DNA of 64,000 nt from Klebsiella michiganensis (GCF_002925905.1 NZ_PRDB01000001.1:1-64000); one strand, 5' to 3'. Shown: positions 18,062 to 27,767, counted from the stretch's first letter. Translations and numbers: made by a program. Notes: generated from the sequence alone by a model not told the origin.

Positions 18062-18085
18062 GCTTAAAAAGCTCAAAATTATTAA

Positions 18086-18115
18086 GTCCCTGCCAAACGG
18101 CGGGGATTTTTTTAT
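18086..18115 (+). terminator. cspA terminator 1
   Basis: CCCTGCC pairs with GGCGGGG across a short loop and is followed by a seven-base T-run. Confidence 0.85.
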
Positions 18116-18129
18116 TTGCGCCTTAAGTC

Positions 18130-18156
18130 ACCGCCATCCATCGATGGCGGTTTTTT
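18130..18156 (+). terminator. cspA terminator 2
   Basis: ACCGCCATC pairs with GATGGCGGT around CATC and runs into TTTTTT. It backs up the first terminator and guards against reading into the converging ABC-F gene. Confidence 0.8.
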
Positions 18157-18160
18157 GCAT

Positions 18161-19780
18161 TTATAGCCTCTCAACGCTCCAGCCCTCTTCCCGCCATGCC
18201 AGGCAATGGGTCAGCTTCAGCGCCCGTAAAAAAGCTTCATCATGCGACACCACCAGCATCGCGCCGGGAAACTGTGCCAGCGCTTTTTCAATCGCCAGAG
18301 TGGACGCCAGGTCCAGATGGTTAGTGGGCTCATCCAACAGCAGCAGCTGCGTAGCCTCCCGTCGCCAGAGCACGCAGGCCAGCGCCGCTTTTAATCTTTC
18401 GCCTCCGCTCAGAACCGATAGCGGTAGATGGACTTTGTCCGCCCCCAGCTGTATCTGCGCCAGCTGGCTGCGCAGCACACCTTCTTCTAAGGGCGTATCA
18501 CCGAGATTCAGGTGCGCCATGACGGACAATGACAGGTCCAGCTGGCTCAGATGCTGATCCAGATACGCCGCGTTGACCGATAAGCGGCAGCTTCCTGAGA
18601 GCGGCGGCTGCAGGCCCAGCAGCGTTTTAAGCAACGTTGTTTTACCGCAGCCGTTAGGGCCGCGCAGCGCCACGCGCATCGGCCCATCTATACGCCAGTC
18701 CAGCGCTGCCATCGGTGAATGGGTCAGCCGCAACGCGTCCAGCTCCAGCACCTGCTTTCCCGCAGCGACCTGGCTACCGGGCAGAGTAAACATCACCGGG
18801 TTGTCTTCCTCTACCCGCTCACGCGCCTGTTCTATCGCATCGTTGAGGATGCCGCTTTGTTCACGATGCTGGCGCTTAAGGGTGCCGGGACGCGCTTTTG
18901 CCGCCCCTTTCCAGGCAACACGCTCAAATGAAGCGATATTTAGCGTGTCGATAGTGCGCAACGTCTGCGCCGAGCGGCGCCGGCAGTCATCGTGCTCTTT
19001 TTGCATCCGCGCCCGGGTTCGTCGCCGTTCAGTAACCGCATGCTCCAGCGCGGCGCGAGCCGCCTGCTGCTCCAGCTCACGCTGCTGCTGATAATCCGCA
19101 TAATTGCCGCCGTAGCTGCGCAAAGCCGCGGATGCCAGCTCGAGGATGCGCGGCATTTGGGTCAGTAGCTCCCGATCGTGGCTGGCGATCAACGCCCCTC
19201 CGCGCCATTGCTCAAGCTGCTGATATAGCCACGCGCGGCCTTGTCGGTCGAGATGGTTGGTGGGTTCGTCAAGCAGGAGGAAATCCGCGCCAGACAGGAA
19301 TGCTACACACAGCTGCGCCTTCACTCTTTCCCCGCCGCTCAGCGAAGAGGCGAGCCGTCCGGGGCAAAATTCTCCTAAGCCAGCGGCCTGGAATCCTGCA
19401 TTCAGGCGCTCCGGGAGATCCCAAAAGCCATCAAGACGTTCAAGATCGTCGGCTCGCCCTTCGCCCCGTTCAAGACGAGCCAGAGCAGAAAAAACGAATT
19501 CGACGCCAAGCCATTCCGCCAGCGTCGTATCAGGAAACATGACATGCTGCTGAGCAACGTAGCTCACCGAAGCCACACGTTCGATATGGCCGCTCGACGG
19601 CGAGTCCAGGCCCGCCAGCAAACGCAATAATCGGGTTTTACCGACGCCATTGCGCCCGACAAGCCCCCAGAGGGTGCCTTCCAGCGATAAATTCAGCGGA
19701 CCAAAAAGCGTATCTCCCGTCGCTAACTGACAGGTGACCTGATGCAAAAGAAAAGAGGGGGACCGGGCACAATGAGCCAT
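18161..19780 (-). CDS. ABC-F family ATPase (ribosome-associated type)
   Basis: A 539-residue soluble protein with two ATP-binding cassettes and no membrane segment. Domain 1 has Walker A GLVGRNGVGKTR and signature/Walker B SLSGGERVKAQL, then LLLDEPTNHLD. Domain 2 has RGPNGCGKTTL, then LSGGERLKAAL and LLLDEPTNHLD. Between them lies a charged Arg/Glu-rich linker (about 235-300), the part that reaches toward the ribosomal centre in ABC-F proteins. The start at ATG 19780 has AGGAG six bases upstream. It is not one of the four housekeeping E. coli ABC-F genes by position. A role in translation or antibiotic protection is possible but unproven. Confidence 0.85.
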   Translation of the reverse strand: MAHCARSPSFLLHQVTCQLATGDTLFGPLNLSLEGTLWGLVGRNGVGKTRLLRLLAGLDSPSSGHIERVASVSYVAQQHVMFPDTTLAEWLGVEFVFSALARLERGEGRADDLERLDGFWDLPERLNAGFQAAGLGEFCPGRLASSLSGGERVKAQLCVAFLSGADFLLLDEPTNHLDRQGRAWLYQQLEQWRGGALIASHDRELLTQMPRILELASAALRSYGGNYADYQQQRELEQQAARAALEHAVTERRRTRARMQKEHDDCRRRSAQTLRTIDTLNIASFERVAWKGAAKARPGTLKRQHREQSGILNDAIEQARERVEEDNPVMFTLPGSQVAAGKQVLELDALRLTHSPMAALDWRIDGPMRVALRGPNGCGKTTLLKTLLGLQPPLSGSCRLSVNAAYLDQHLSQLDLSLSVMAHLNLGDTPLEEGVLRSQLAQIQLGADKVHLPLSVLSGGERLKAALACVLWRREATQLLLLDEPTNHLDLASTLAIEKALAQFPGAMLVVSHDEAFLRALKLTHCLAWREEGWSVERL

Positions 19781-20082
19781 AAGCACTCCTGAATGAAATC
19801 AATACCTCCCCTGCTCGCAAATAGCGCGAAGCAAGGCGTGAAATTCATCAGTCGTGTTTGTTCATTTGGCGCGTGCTCTCCGGTGAGACGAGGGATTCGT
19901 CGGGCCATAGGATAGACATACCCCGGTATACATTTCAAGCCTGTTTTTTCGACAGGCCGTGAATCCGGAAAAAAAGCCTCCTGGTTTCAGGAGGCGAAAT
20001 AATGATTTCATGAAAAAAACAGGGTGCTATAAGAATGCTTAACGCCGTAAGAATGGCGGAGATCGCTCTCCGCCACCGTCTC
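19781..20082. other. Intergenic gap between the ABC-F gene and hokA
   Basis: About 300 bp with no supported gene. It contains the promoter region of the ABC-F gene and, at 19970-19997, the terminator of the hok transcript. A short palindromic stretch, ACCCCGGTATAC, lies near 19920. Confidence 0.5.
19970..19997 (-). terminator. Terminator of the hokA transcript
   Basis: GCCTCCTG pairs with CAGGAGGC around a GTTT loop. On the minus strand it is followed by a seven-base T-run, about 85 bases after the hokA stop. Confidence 0.8.
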
Positions 20083-20235
20083 TTACGTTTTAATCCCACA
20101 GGCTAAGAACGCCACCAGCTCAATATTCCCCTGCCTGAGCTGTAATTCACACAGCGAATCACACACCATCCAGGTAAATAATAAAATAGTGAAGCAAATC
20201 ACTATTAAGCTAAACAACAGATACTTTTGCGGCAT
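20083..20235 (-). CDS. hokA: Hok/Gef-type membrane toxin HokA
   Basis: A 50-residue peptide starting MPQKYLLFSL, with one hydrophobic membrane segment (about 7-24) and the conserved Cys of the family (VCDSLCEL and FLACGI). Hok peptides depolarise the inner membrane when their stable mRNA is translated. The start is set by GGAGGCGAGGA upstream and gives the normal 50 residues. The locus lies between cspA and glyS, the site of hokA in E. coli. The overlapping mok frame and a candidate antisense RNA are present, so the system looks complete. Confidence 0.88.
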   Translation of the reverse strand: MPQKYLLFSLIVICFTILLFTWMVCDSLCELQLRQGNIELVAFLACGIKT

Positions 20236-20291
20236 TCCTCGCCTCCCGTGTTGATTTTCAACAGGTAAGAGGCTACTCTTATGGTGTTCAT
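20205..20291 (-). CDS. Mok-type overlapping leader frame of hokA
   Basis: A 28-codon frame starting MNTIRVASYLLKINTGGEE begins 56 bases before hokA and ends inside it in another frame. In hok/sok loci, toxin translation is coupled to this mok frame, and the antisense RNA acts by blocking mok. The arrangement here is the same. The peptide itself is not thought to matter. Confidence 0.65.
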   Translation of the reverse strand: MNTIRVASYLLKINTGGEECRKSICCLA

Positions 20292-20337
20292 GCATAGGGG
20301 AGCCTCACTTTGATTTATCATCAGGTGGGGCTTTTCT
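20250..20337 (+). ncRNA. Candidate Sok-type antisense RNA
   Basis: On the plus strand, opposite the mok ribosome site and start codon, an 8-bp stem AGCCTCAC (20301-20308) with GTGGGGCT (20325-20332) is followed by TTTTCT. That is a plausible terminator for a small RNA running antisense to the hokA leader. The 5' end and promoter are not clear, so the boundary at 20250 is approximate. Confidence 0.4.
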
Positions 20338-20517
20338 CTGTTTATCTCCCGCTGAACGCCTGAGACAAACAGTCTCAAGCACCCGTCAGCATTCTACCGT
20401 AAATATCTGACCAGACTACGTTGGCATATTCCTAAAATAATTCCCGGCAATCAATGAAAATAACGAAAATATCAATCAGCGAATTATTAATGGTTCACTT
20501 ACTTATATTTTTAGTAT

Positions 20518-20546
20518 AAAAAAACCTGCCCGCAGGCAGGTTTTTT
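20518..20546 (-). terminator. Terminator of glyQS
   Basis: AAAACCTGCC pairs with GGCAGGTTTT around CGCA. It has T-runs on both strands, so it may stop transcription from either side. It lies 16 bp after the glyS stop. Confidence 0.85.
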
Positions 20547-20562
20547 ATTATTACCCATTCAC

Positions 20563-22632
20563 TTACTGCAGCAGGGAAATATCCGCTACCTGCAGGAACA
20601 GATCGCGCAGCTTGGACAGCAGCGTCAGTCGGTTTACGCGCACATCCTGGTCTTCTGCGTTCACCATCACGTTCTCGAAGAACTCATCCACCGGCTCGCG
20701 CAGGGACGCCAGCTCAATCAGCGCATCCTGGTAACGCCCTTCGGCGAAGTACGGCTGCAGCTTATCGCGCAGCACGACTAAATTGCCTGCCAGCTTGATT
20801 TCAGCCGCTTCTTTCAGTACGGAGGCGTGAACGATATCGTTCAGCGTCACGTCTGATTTCGCCAGAATGTTGGATACACGCTTGTTCGCCGCCGCCAGGG
20901 CGGAGGACTCTTCGAGGGTACGGAAGTGGGAAACCGCCTTCATACGCGCATCGAAGTCTGCCGGACGGGTTGGACGACGCGCCAGTACCGCCTGAATCGT
21001 GTCGACGGTATAGCCTTCATCCTGATACCAGGCGCGGAAGCGTCCCAGCATGAAGTCGATAACATCGTCGACCACGTTACCATTCGTCAGCTTGTCGCCG
21101 TACAGACGCACCGCTTCTTCAGTCAGCGTTTGCAGATCCAGATTCAGGTTCTTCTCAACGATGATACGCAGCACGCCCAGCGCGGCACGACGCAGCGCAA
21201 ACGGGTCTTTATCGCCTTTCGGGTGCTGGCCGATACCGAAGATACCCGCCAGGGTGTCCATCTTATCGGCAATCGCCACGGCGCAGGCCACCGGGTTAGA
21301 CGGCAGGTCATCGCCGGCAAAGCGCGGCTGATACTGCTCGTTCAGGGCAACGGCAACGTCTTCCGCTTCGCCATCATGGCGCGCGTAGTGCATCCCCATC
21401 ACGCCCTGCGTGTCGGTGAACTCGAAGACCATGTTGGTCATCAGATCGCACTTGGAGAGCAGGCCCGCGCGGGTAGCGTGATTGACGTCCGCGCCAATCT
21501 GCTCAGCGATCCAGCCGGCCAGCGCCTGAATACGATCGGTCTTATCGCGCAGCGTACCCAGCTGCTGCTGGAACAGCACGGTTTGCAGACGCGGAAGGTT
21601 ATCTTCCAGACGTTTTTTACGGTCGGTATTGAAGAAGAACTCAGCGTCCGCCAGACGCGGACGCACCACTTTTTCGTTACCGGAAATAATCTGGGTCGGA
21701 TCTTTCGATTCGATGTTGGCGACGAAGATAAAATTCGGCAGCAGCTTGCCCGCGTTGTCGTAAACCGGGAAGTACTTCTGGTCCCCTTTCATGGTGTAAA
21801 CCAGCGCTTCGGCAGGCACCGCAAGGAATTTTTCTTCGAACTTCGCGGTGAGGACCACCGGCCATTCAACCAGTGAAGTCACCTCTTCCAGCAGGCTTTC
21901 GCTCAGATCGGCGTTGCCGCCAATTTTACGCGCCGCTTCTTCCGCATCGGCTTTAATTTTGGCTTTACGCTGTTCGTAATCGGCGATGACTTTACCGCGC
22001 TCCAGCAGGATCTGCGGATACTGATCGGCATTGTCGATAGTGAACTCCGCCTCACCCATAAAGCGGTGGCCGCGAATAACGCGATCGGACTGCACGCCCA
22101 GAATGGTGGCCGGGATCACTTTGTCGCCCAGCAGCAGGGTCACGGTATGAACCGGACGCACGAAGTGGACGTCGGACGCGCCCCAACGCATCAGTTTCGG
22201 GATCGGCAGCTTCGCCAGCGAGGTCGCGATCATGTTCGGCAGCAGCGCTTCGGTGCTCTCGCCTTTCACGTGGGCACGATACAGCAGCCATTCGCCTTTA
22301 TCGGTCGTCAGACGTTCAGCCTGATCGACGGTGATACCGCAGCCGCGCGCCCAGCCTTCGGCCGCTTTGCTCGGGTGGCCGCTGGCGTCAAACGCCTGGG
22401 CAATCGCCGGGCCGCGTTTTTCAACTTCACGGTCTGCCTGCGCAGCCGCCAGATTCGCCACTTTCAGCGCCAGACGGCGCGGTGCGGCAAACCATTCAAC
22501 TTTACCGTGCGCGAGGCCAGCGTTATCCAGCTCTGCGGTCACGTTCGCAGCAAAGGATTCAGCCAGGCTGCGCAGTGCTTTTGGTGGCAGCTCTTCAGTG
22601 CCGATTTCCACCAGGAAAGTTTTCTCAGACAT
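20563..22632 (-). CDS. glyS: Glycine-tRNA ligase beta subunit
   Basis: The 689-residue beta subunit of the alpha2beta2 bacterial glycyl-tRNA synthetase. It starts [23 protein letters not shown], the universal GlyS opening, and ends with a helical anticodon-binding region ([25 protein letters not shown]). The HD-like domain lies in the middle ([19 protein letters not shown]). The beta subunit recognises tRNA-Gly and cooperates with GlyQ. It follows glyQ by 9 bp in one operon. Confidence 0.97.
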   Translation of the reverse strand: MSEKTFLVEIGTEELPPKALRSLAESFAANVTAELDNAGLAHGKVEWFAAPRRLALKVANLAAAQADREVEKRGPAIAQAFDASGHPSKAAEGWARGCGITVDQAERLTTDKGEWLLYRAHVKGESTEALLPNMIATSLAKLPIPKLMRWGASDVHFVRPVHTVTLLLGDKVIPATILGVQSDRVIRGHRFMGEAEFTIDNADQYPQILLERGKVIADYEQRKAKIKADAEEAARKIGGNADLSESLLEEVTSLVEWPVVLTAKFEEKFLAVPAEALVYTMKGDQKYFPVYDNAGKLLPNFIFVANIESKDPTQIISGNEKVVRPRLADAEFFFNTDRKKRLEDNLPRLQTVLFQQQLGTLRDKTDRIQALAGWIAEQIGADVNHATRAGLLSKCDLMTNMVFEFTDTQGVMGMHYARHDGEAEDVAVALNEQYQPRFAGDDLPSNPVACAVAIADKMDTLAGIFGIGQHPKGDKDPFALRRAALGVLRIIVEKNLNLDLQTLTEEAVRLYGDKLTNGNVVDDVIDFMLGRFRAWYQDEGYTVDTIQAVLARRPTRPADFDARMKAVSHFRTLEESSALAAANKRVSNILAKSDVTLNDIVHASVLKEAAEIKLAGNLVVLRDKLQPYFAEGRYQDALIELASLREPVDEFFENVMVNAEDQDVRVNRLTLLSKLRDLFLQVADISLLQ

Positions 22633-22641
22633 GGCCGCCTC

Positions 22642-23553
22642 TTATTTATTCTTGTTGCACATCGGGAAGCCCAGGGCTTCACGGGAAGCATAGTAAGCTT
22701 CAGCCACTGCTTTGGTCAGGGTGCGAATGCGCAGGATATAGCGCTGACGCTCGGTGACGGAGATGGCTTTACGCGCGTCCAGCAGGTTAAAGCTATGGGC
22801 GGCTTTCAGAATGCGCTCGTAGGCAGGCAGCGGCAGCGGGTTTTCCAGCGCCAGCAGCTGCTGGGCTTCTTTCTCATACTGCTCGAAGCAGGAGAACAGG
22901 AAGTCCACGTCGGCATATTCGAAGTTATAGGTGGATTGCTCCACTTCGTTCTGATGGAACACGTCGCCGTAGGTCGTTTTACCCAGCGGGCCATCGCTCC
23001 AGACCAGATCGTAAACGCTGTCGACACCCTGGATATACATCGCCAGACGTTCCAGACCGTAGGTGATCTCGCCGGTGACCGGCTTACACTCCAGACCGCC
23101 AACCTGCTGGAAGTAGGTGAACTGCGTGACTTCCATACCGTTCAGCCACACTTCCCAACCCAGACCCCAGGCGCCCAGCGTCGGGTTTTCCCAGTTGTCT
23201 TCGACGAAGCGAATGTCGTGGATGGTCGGATCCATACCCAGCTCTTTCAGAGACCCAAGGTACAGCTCCTGGATATTATCCGGAGAGGGTTTTATCACCA
23301 CCTGGAACTGATAGTAGTGCTGTAAACGGTTCGGGTTTTCACCGTAGCGACCATCGGTCGGACGGCGGGAAGGCTGCACGTAGGCGGTCGCCATCGGCTC
23401 GGGACCCAATGCGCGTAAGCAGGTCATCGGGTGAGAGGTGCCTGCGCCGACTTCCATGTCCAGTGGTTGAACAATGGTGCAGCCCTGGCGAGCCCAGTAA
23501 TCCTGTAAGGTCAGGATCAGGCCCTGGAAGGTCCTGGTATCAAACTTTTGCAT
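22642..23553 (-). CDS. glyQ: Glycine-tRNA ligase alpha subunit
   Basis: The 303-residue catalytic alpha subunit activates glycine with ATP. Class II features include the N-terminal [20 protein letters not shown], the substrate region [20 protein letters not shown] and [13 protein letters not shown], and [23 protein letters not shown]. Length and sequence match the near-invariant enterobacterial protein. First gene of the glyQ-glyS operon. Confidence 0.97.
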   Translation of the reverse strand: MQKFDTRTFQGLILTLQDYWARQGCTIVQPLDMEVGAGTSHPMTCLRALGPEPMATAYVQPSRRPTDGRYGENPNRLQHYYQFQVVIKPSPDNIQELYLGSLKELGMDPTIHDIRFVEDNWENPTLGAWGLGWEVWLNGMEVTQFTYFQQVGGLECKPVTGEITYGLERLAMYIQGVDSVYDLVWSDGPLGKTTYGDVFHQNEVEQSTYNFEYADVDFLFSCFEQYEKEAQQLLALENPLPLPAYERILKAAHSFNLLDARKAISVTERQRYILRIRTLTKAVAEAYYASREALGFPMCNKNK

Positions 23554-23680
23554 ATGATTTCGTGCTGGATACGTGTGGATTTAAAGGAAGGAGCCAGTAT
23601 ACCCGCTGGCTGCGAGATATACAGTATGAAACGGGATTGTTTAGGGAAAATTGCGGAAATAAGCGCCACCGTGGGCGCGT

Positions 23681-23986
23681 TTAGCGCATGGAAAGATGCA
23701 AAAACTGTCCGTCCGGGTCAAAAGAACAGATAAAACGTTCATTCCGCGCAGTCTTGCCCGAAAGCTCGTAGCTCCCCTGAAACTGCTCGAAATGGCTGAT
23801 GTCAACCTGGCGCACGCCTGTACTATAACGAACGGCGGCATTATCCTTGCAAAGCTGCGCCATATTGAGGGTAGCCTGCGGCGTTATCCGTGCTTTCTGC
23901 GCCTTCTGCACTGGCGGAGACGGCGTCGCGCTACAGCCCGCCAGCAGGCACAGCAGTAGTCCAGAAAACACATATTTCATCACCAT
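23681..23986 (-). CDS. ysaB: Small lipoprotein YsaB
   Basis: A 101-residue protein with a short signal peptide and lipobox LLAGC (Cys18). The C-terminal half (QFQGSYELSGKTARNERFICSFDPDGQFLHLSMR) is close to that of E. coli YsaB. The function is unknown. It sits between glyQ and the divergent wecH as in E. coli. The start at 23986 or two codons later cannot be separated. Confidence 0.88.
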   Translation of the reverse strand: MVMKYVFSGLLLCLLAGCSATPSPPVQKAQKARITPQATLNMAQLCKDNAAVRYSTGVRQVDISHFEQFQGSYELSGKTARNERFICSFDPDGQFLHLSMR

Positions 23987-24166
23987 TTTTTCTCGACCGC
24001 CTTGTTAGTAAATTGTTATCGTGCAGGTTACGTTAAATAATCGGCACATTGTGCGAATTGGGCCACACCTCGACAAGTCTATGCCGAAAAACTCGGATTA
24101 TTCCACTGCGATACCAGCGTATAAGGGCGGTCAGACCCTTTCTGAGAAGGAGAAACAGAGGCACTG

Positions 24167-25162
24167 ATGCAGGAAAAAATTCACTGGATTACCCATTTGC
24201 GCGGCATTGCCTGCATGATGGTGGTCATGATTCATAGTACCACCTGGTATATCACGCATCCGCACACCATCAGCCTGCTGGAGTGGGATCTCGCCAATAT
24301 CCTCAACTCGGCATCTCGCGTCAGCGTCCCCCTGTTTTTCATGATTTCAGGCTATCTGTTTTTCGGCGAGCGCAGCGCCCAGCCCCGCCATTTTCGGCGT
24401 ATCGCGCTGTGCATTCTCTTTTATAGTGCGCTGTCGCTGCTTTATATCACCTTGTTTACCCACATCAACGTTGAACTGTCGCTGAGAAATTTGCTGCAGA
24501 AACCGGTGTTCTACCATCTGTGGTTCTTCTTCGCTATCGTGGTCATTTACCTGCTTTCTCCGCTGGTGCAGGTTAAGCAGGTGAGCGGCAGGATGCTGCT
24601 GGCGCTGATGCTGGTGCTGGGTATTCTGGCAAACCCCAATATGGTCCCAGTGAAAGCCGCAGGCGTTGAATGGCTGCCGCTCAATCTCTATATCAACGGC
24701 GATACGTTCTACTACGTGATGTACGGCGTATTAGGGCGGGCAATCGGCACGCTGGATACCGATAAAAAATGGCTGACTGCGCTCTGCGCTGGGCTATTCA
24801 TCACGGGAGTATGGGTAATATCACGCGGCACGCTGCACGAACTGCGCTGGCGCGGCGATTTTGGTGATACCTGGTATTTATACTGCGGCCCCGCGGTTTT
24901 TGTCTGCGCGCTCGCCCTGCTGACGCTGGTAAAAAATACGCTCAATACGCGTCAGCTGCCGTTTATTGCGCTTATTGCGCGCCATTCGTTAGGCATTTAC
25001 GGATTTCATGCGCTGATTATTCACGCGCTGCGCGCCAGCGGACTGGAGCTGACCCGCTGGCCAATGTTGGATATTGCCTGGATATTCAGCGCTGCGCTGC
25101 TGGGTAGCCTGGCGCTATCAATGTTGGTACAGCGCATTGACAGCCGACGACTGGTGAGCTGA
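24167..25162 (+). CDS. wecH: O-acetyltransferase WecH (enterobacterial common antigen)
   Basis: A 331-residue integral membrane acyltransferase (family 3) with about ten hydrophobic segments. The N-terminal active-site His lies in [10 protein letters not shown], and the conserved Arg and Phe stretch is [21 protein letters not shown]. Length and sequence match E. coli WecH (YiaH), which O-acetylates GlcNAc residues of enterobacterial common antigen. It is divergent from ysaB and has a ribosome site, GAGAAGGAG, upstream. Confidence 0.94.
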   Translation: MQEKIHWITHLRGIACMMVVMIHSTTWYITHPHTISLLEWDLANILNSASRVSVPLFFMISGYLFFGERSAQPRHFRRIALCILFYSALSLLYITLFTHINVELSLRNLLQKPVFYHLWFFFAIVVIYLLSPLVQVKQVSGRMLLALMLVLGILANPNMVPVKAAGVEWLPLNLYINGDTFYYVMYGVLGRAIGTLDTDKKWLTALCAGLFITGVWVISRGTLHELRWRGDFGDTWYLYCGPAVFVCALALLTLVKNTLNTRQLPFIALIARHSLGIYGFHALIIHALRASGLELTRWPMLDIAWIFSAALLGSLALSMLVQRIDSRRLVS

Positions 25163-25200
25163 AAAACGGCGCCTGCGGTTCAACGCCGGCGCCGTCGTTT
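25161..25200. terminator. Hairpin between wecH and yiaA
   Basis: ACGGCGCC (25166-25173) pairs with GGCGCCGT (25188-25195) and is followed by CGTTT. It sits between the converging 3' ends of wecH and yiaA and probably serves wecH. Confidence 0.55.
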
Positions 25201-25639
25201 ACTCAGCGGGCTCTTCCGTGACTGCGCCGACCTCGCTTAGAGAAGAACGATCCCAGACATCACGTATATTCTTCTGCACCGCCACGGCGCCGAAAAGGCT
25301 TAAAAAGAACGCCAGGCCATAAAAGCCTTTCTCACTGAGCATCAGCGTTGCGTTCCACAATCCCACCGCCAGCAGACCCACAGCAATCGCAAAGGCGATC
25401 AGGCAGGACAAGTAATACATCGTAGTGGTTGGGATCTTTTCGTATTTATCACGCACCGTCTTTTGATAAGAGGCGGCGGAAAAAAGCCCCAGAACCAGTA
25501 CGGCAAAATAGTAGCCCTTTTCATTGAGCTCCATCTGCGCGTTCCACAGGCCAATCAGATACGTCAGTATGCCGCCAACCAGCGCAATCCATGAGATCAG
25601 ATGAAACGCGGGTGAATATGTCGTCGCTTTCGTTTCCAT
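25199..25639 (-). CDS. yiaA: Inner membrane protein YiaA
   Basis: A 146-residue protein with four membrane segments made of two similar halves. Compare [21 protein letters not shown] with the later [20 protein letters not shown]; each is followed by a QK(T/N)(V/I)RD stretch. This is the duplicated YiaAB two-helix domain. The function is unknown. It follows yiaB by 34 bp and is probably in the same transcript. Confidence 0.92.
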   Translation of the reverse strand: METKATTYSPAFHLISWIALVGGILTYLIGLWNAQMELNEKGYYFAVLVLGLFSAASYQKTVRDKYEKIPTTTMYYLSCLIAFAIAVGLLAVGLWNATLMLSEKGFYGLAFFLSLFGAVAVQKNIRDVWDRSSLSEVGAVTEEPAE

Positions 25640-25673
25640 TTGTAACTACCTCTCTTCGCTGTCCGCTGACAGC

Positions 25674-26048
25674 TTATTCCACTGAGTTATTGCGAGCTTT
25701 ATCCGTGACTTTAGCGGGATAAGGCGTTGCCGACGCACCGTACATACAGACAAACCACGCCATCACGTAAATACTTTTTTCACGCCACGGAGCCGGGACA
25801 AACCAGGCGCCGACCAGCAGCAATCCCGCCGACAGCAGCACCACCAGCCGGCACAGCGAGATAAAATCGCCGTCTCGCTGTGCTTCCTGCGCCGTTCGCT
25901 GATGCGTGAGCACAGCAAACATCCCCATGACCAGAACGCCCAAAAAATAGCCTTTACCGCTAAATAATGGGCAGGTTCGCCAGATTCCCACCAGATAAAC
26001 CAGTGCGCCAACAGACATCAACAGCCTTGCAATAAGATTGTTTTTCAT
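25674..26048 (-). CDS. yiaB: Inner membrane protein YiaB
   Basis: A 124-residue relative of YiaA with four hydrophobic segments. The first half keeps the family pattern (GIWRTCPLFSGKGYFLGVLVMGMFA); the second is more divergent. The start MKNNLIARLL at 26048 has a GGAGG ribosome site; the upstream in-frame extension looks non-coding. The function is unknown. Confidence 0.9.
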   Translation of the reverse strand: MKNNLIARLLMSVGALVYLVGIWRTCPLFSGKGYFLGVLVMGMFAVLTHQRTAQEAQRDGDFISLCRLVVLLSAGLLLVGAWFVPAPWREKSIYVMAWFVCMYGASATPYPAKVTDKARNNSVE

Positions 26049-26189
26049 GGTGCCTCCCTGGCATAAGACAGGCCCCATTGTGGACTGGCAGGATGCGTTT
26101 ATCCGTACTTTTCGTCCCTGAAACGACAAATTCGGAATATATAAATACACTCGATAACTACATGAATTTAAAAACATTCAAGAGATGAA

Positions 26190-26212
26190 TTCGCCCCATC
26201 GACAGGGGCGAA
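26190..26212 (-). terminator. Hairpin after xylB
   Basis: TTCGCCCC pairs with GGGGCGAA around a 7-base loop immediately downstream of the xylB stop. The T-run after it is weak. Confidence 0.5.
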
Positions 26213-26216
26213 AGAA

Positions 26217-27671
26217 TCAGGACATCAGCGGTAAAAGCTGCTGATAAATCTGGCGGAAGGTTTCCCGGCGAGGGGCGTAACGAGCAAAGCGCTCGGCATC
26301 AGGACGATGAGCCTGTTCCAGCGGGAGCTGAGGAAGTAGATCGGAAAACGCGATATTTTGATGCAACGCCAGCTGGGCCAGCCGCGCCGCGCCAAGCGCC
26401 GGGCCGACATCACCGCCGGTGCGGAAATCCAGCTGCTGGCCGCTAATATCCGCCAGCATTTGCCGCCAGTAGGCGCTGCGCGCGCCGCCGCCGATAAGCG
26501 TGACGCTCTCCGGCTTCACGCCGCAGGCGTGAACCACATCCATACCGTCCGCCAGCGCATAACCGACGCCCTCCAGCACCGCCCGCGCCAGTTCCGCCGG
26601 ACCATGTTGATGAGTCAGGCCGAAAAAGACGCCTTTGGCCTGCGGATTATTGTGCGGCGTACGTTCACCGGAGAGGTAGGGCAGGAACCAGACCGGATCG
26701 GCATCGTCGTTCGCCGCTTCCGCCGCCGCAATCAGCGCCGGAACCGTGCCGAGGCCGGTTAATGTCGCCGCCCAATCGAGGCAGGAAGCTGCGCTCAGCA
26801 TGACCGACATCAGATGCCAGCGCCCGGGCAGCGCGTGGCAGAAACTGTGTACGGCGCTTTCCGGCTTGCTAAGAAAGCCGTCGCTGACGGCAAAGTAGAC
26901 GCCGGAGGTCCCCAGCGACAGCATCGCCTGGCCCGCATCCGCCATGCCAACACCCACCGCCCCCGCCGCGTTGTCGCCGCCGCCGGCTACCACCAGCGCT
27001 TCCGGCATATTCCACGACTGCGCGACGGCCGGGCGCAGCGAACCCGTCACTTCACATCCTTCGAACAGCGCCGGCATGTTATCGCGGCTCAGACCGCAGG
27101 CGGCGAGCATCTCATCGCTCCAGTCGCGGCGCGCCACGTCCATCCACATCGTTCCGGCGGCATCGGACATATCGCTGGCAAACTCACCGGTCATGCGCAA
27201 ACGTAAATAATCTTTTGGCAGCAGGACCTTATCGACCTGTTTGAAGATCTCAGGCTCGTGACGTTGTACCCACAGCAGCTTCGGCGCGGTAAATCCCGGC
27301 ATCATCAGGTTGCCGGTTATCTGCCGCGAACGACTGACGTTCGCTTCCAGCAGCGCGCACTCTTCACCGCAGCGGCCATCATTCCATAAAATTGCCGGGC
27401 GCAGGACGCGCTGTTGCTTATCCAGCAGCGTCGCGCCGTGCATCTGGCCCGCAATACCTAACGCTTTGACTTCGCGCAGCGAGTGCTGCGCGCCCAGCGC
27501 TTTCATCGCGCGGTCCGTCGCCAGCCACCAGTGCTCAGGATCTTGTTCAGACCATAAAGGGTGCGGACGCGACACGTTGAGCTTTTCGGTATGCGAAGCC
27601 ACGACCTCGCCCTGCTCGTTGAGCAGAATAGCCTTGACGCCCGAGGTGCCCAGATCAATCCCGATATACAT
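26217..27671 (-). CDS. xylB: Xylulokinase
   Basis: XylB phosphorylates D-xylulose to D-xylulose-5-phosphate, feeding the pentose phosphate pathway. The 484-residue FGGY kinase begins MYIGIDLGTSGVKAILL (phosphate-binding loop). The catalytic Asp lies in VAGGGDNAAGAVGVGM (about 228-243). The C-terminal FGGY signature is ESVTLIGGGARSAYWRQMLADI (about 385-406). It follows xylA by 96 bp that contain two hairpins. Confidence 0.97.
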   Translation of the reverse strand: MYIGIDLGTSGVKAILLNEQGEVVASHTEKLNVSRPHPLWSEQDPEHWWLATDRAMKALGAQHSLREVKALGIAGQMHGATLLDKQQRVLRPAILWNDGRCGEECALLEANVSRSRQITGNLMMPGFTAPKLLWVQRHEPEIFKQVDKVLLPKDYLRLRMTGEFASDMSDAAGTMWMDVARRDWSDEMLAACGLSRDNMPALFEGCEVTGSLRPAVAQSWNMPEALVVAGGGDNAAGAVGVGMADAGQAMLSLGTSGVYFAVSDGFLSKPESAVHSFCHALPGRWHLMSVMLSAASCLDWAATLTGLGTVPALIAAAEAANDDADPVWFLPYLSGERTPHNNPQAKGVFFGLTHQHGPAELARAVLEGVGYALADGMDVVHACGVKPESVTLIGGGARSAYWRQMLADISGQQLDFRTGGDVGPALGAARLAQLALHQNIAFSDLLPQLPLEQAHRPDAERFARYAPRRETFRQIYQQLLPLMS

Positions 27672-27690
27672 ACAGCCTCTCCTTACTGAC

Positions 27691-27756
27691 GCGCCACGGC
27701 TAAGCGTGGCGCGAATAAAGCATCGGTTATCGCCAATGCCCGGGCTCGCCGGGCAT
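27691..27756. promoter_or_regulatory. Twin hairpins between xylA and xylB
   Basis: GCGCCACG with CGTGGCGC (27691-27712) and ATGCCCGG with CCGGGCAT (27736-27756) form two strong stems in the xylA-xylB gap. Neither has a long T-run, so they may protect the xylA message or reduce xylB transcription rather than end the operon. Confidence 0.55.
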
Positions 27757-27767
27757 CATCGCCCTCA

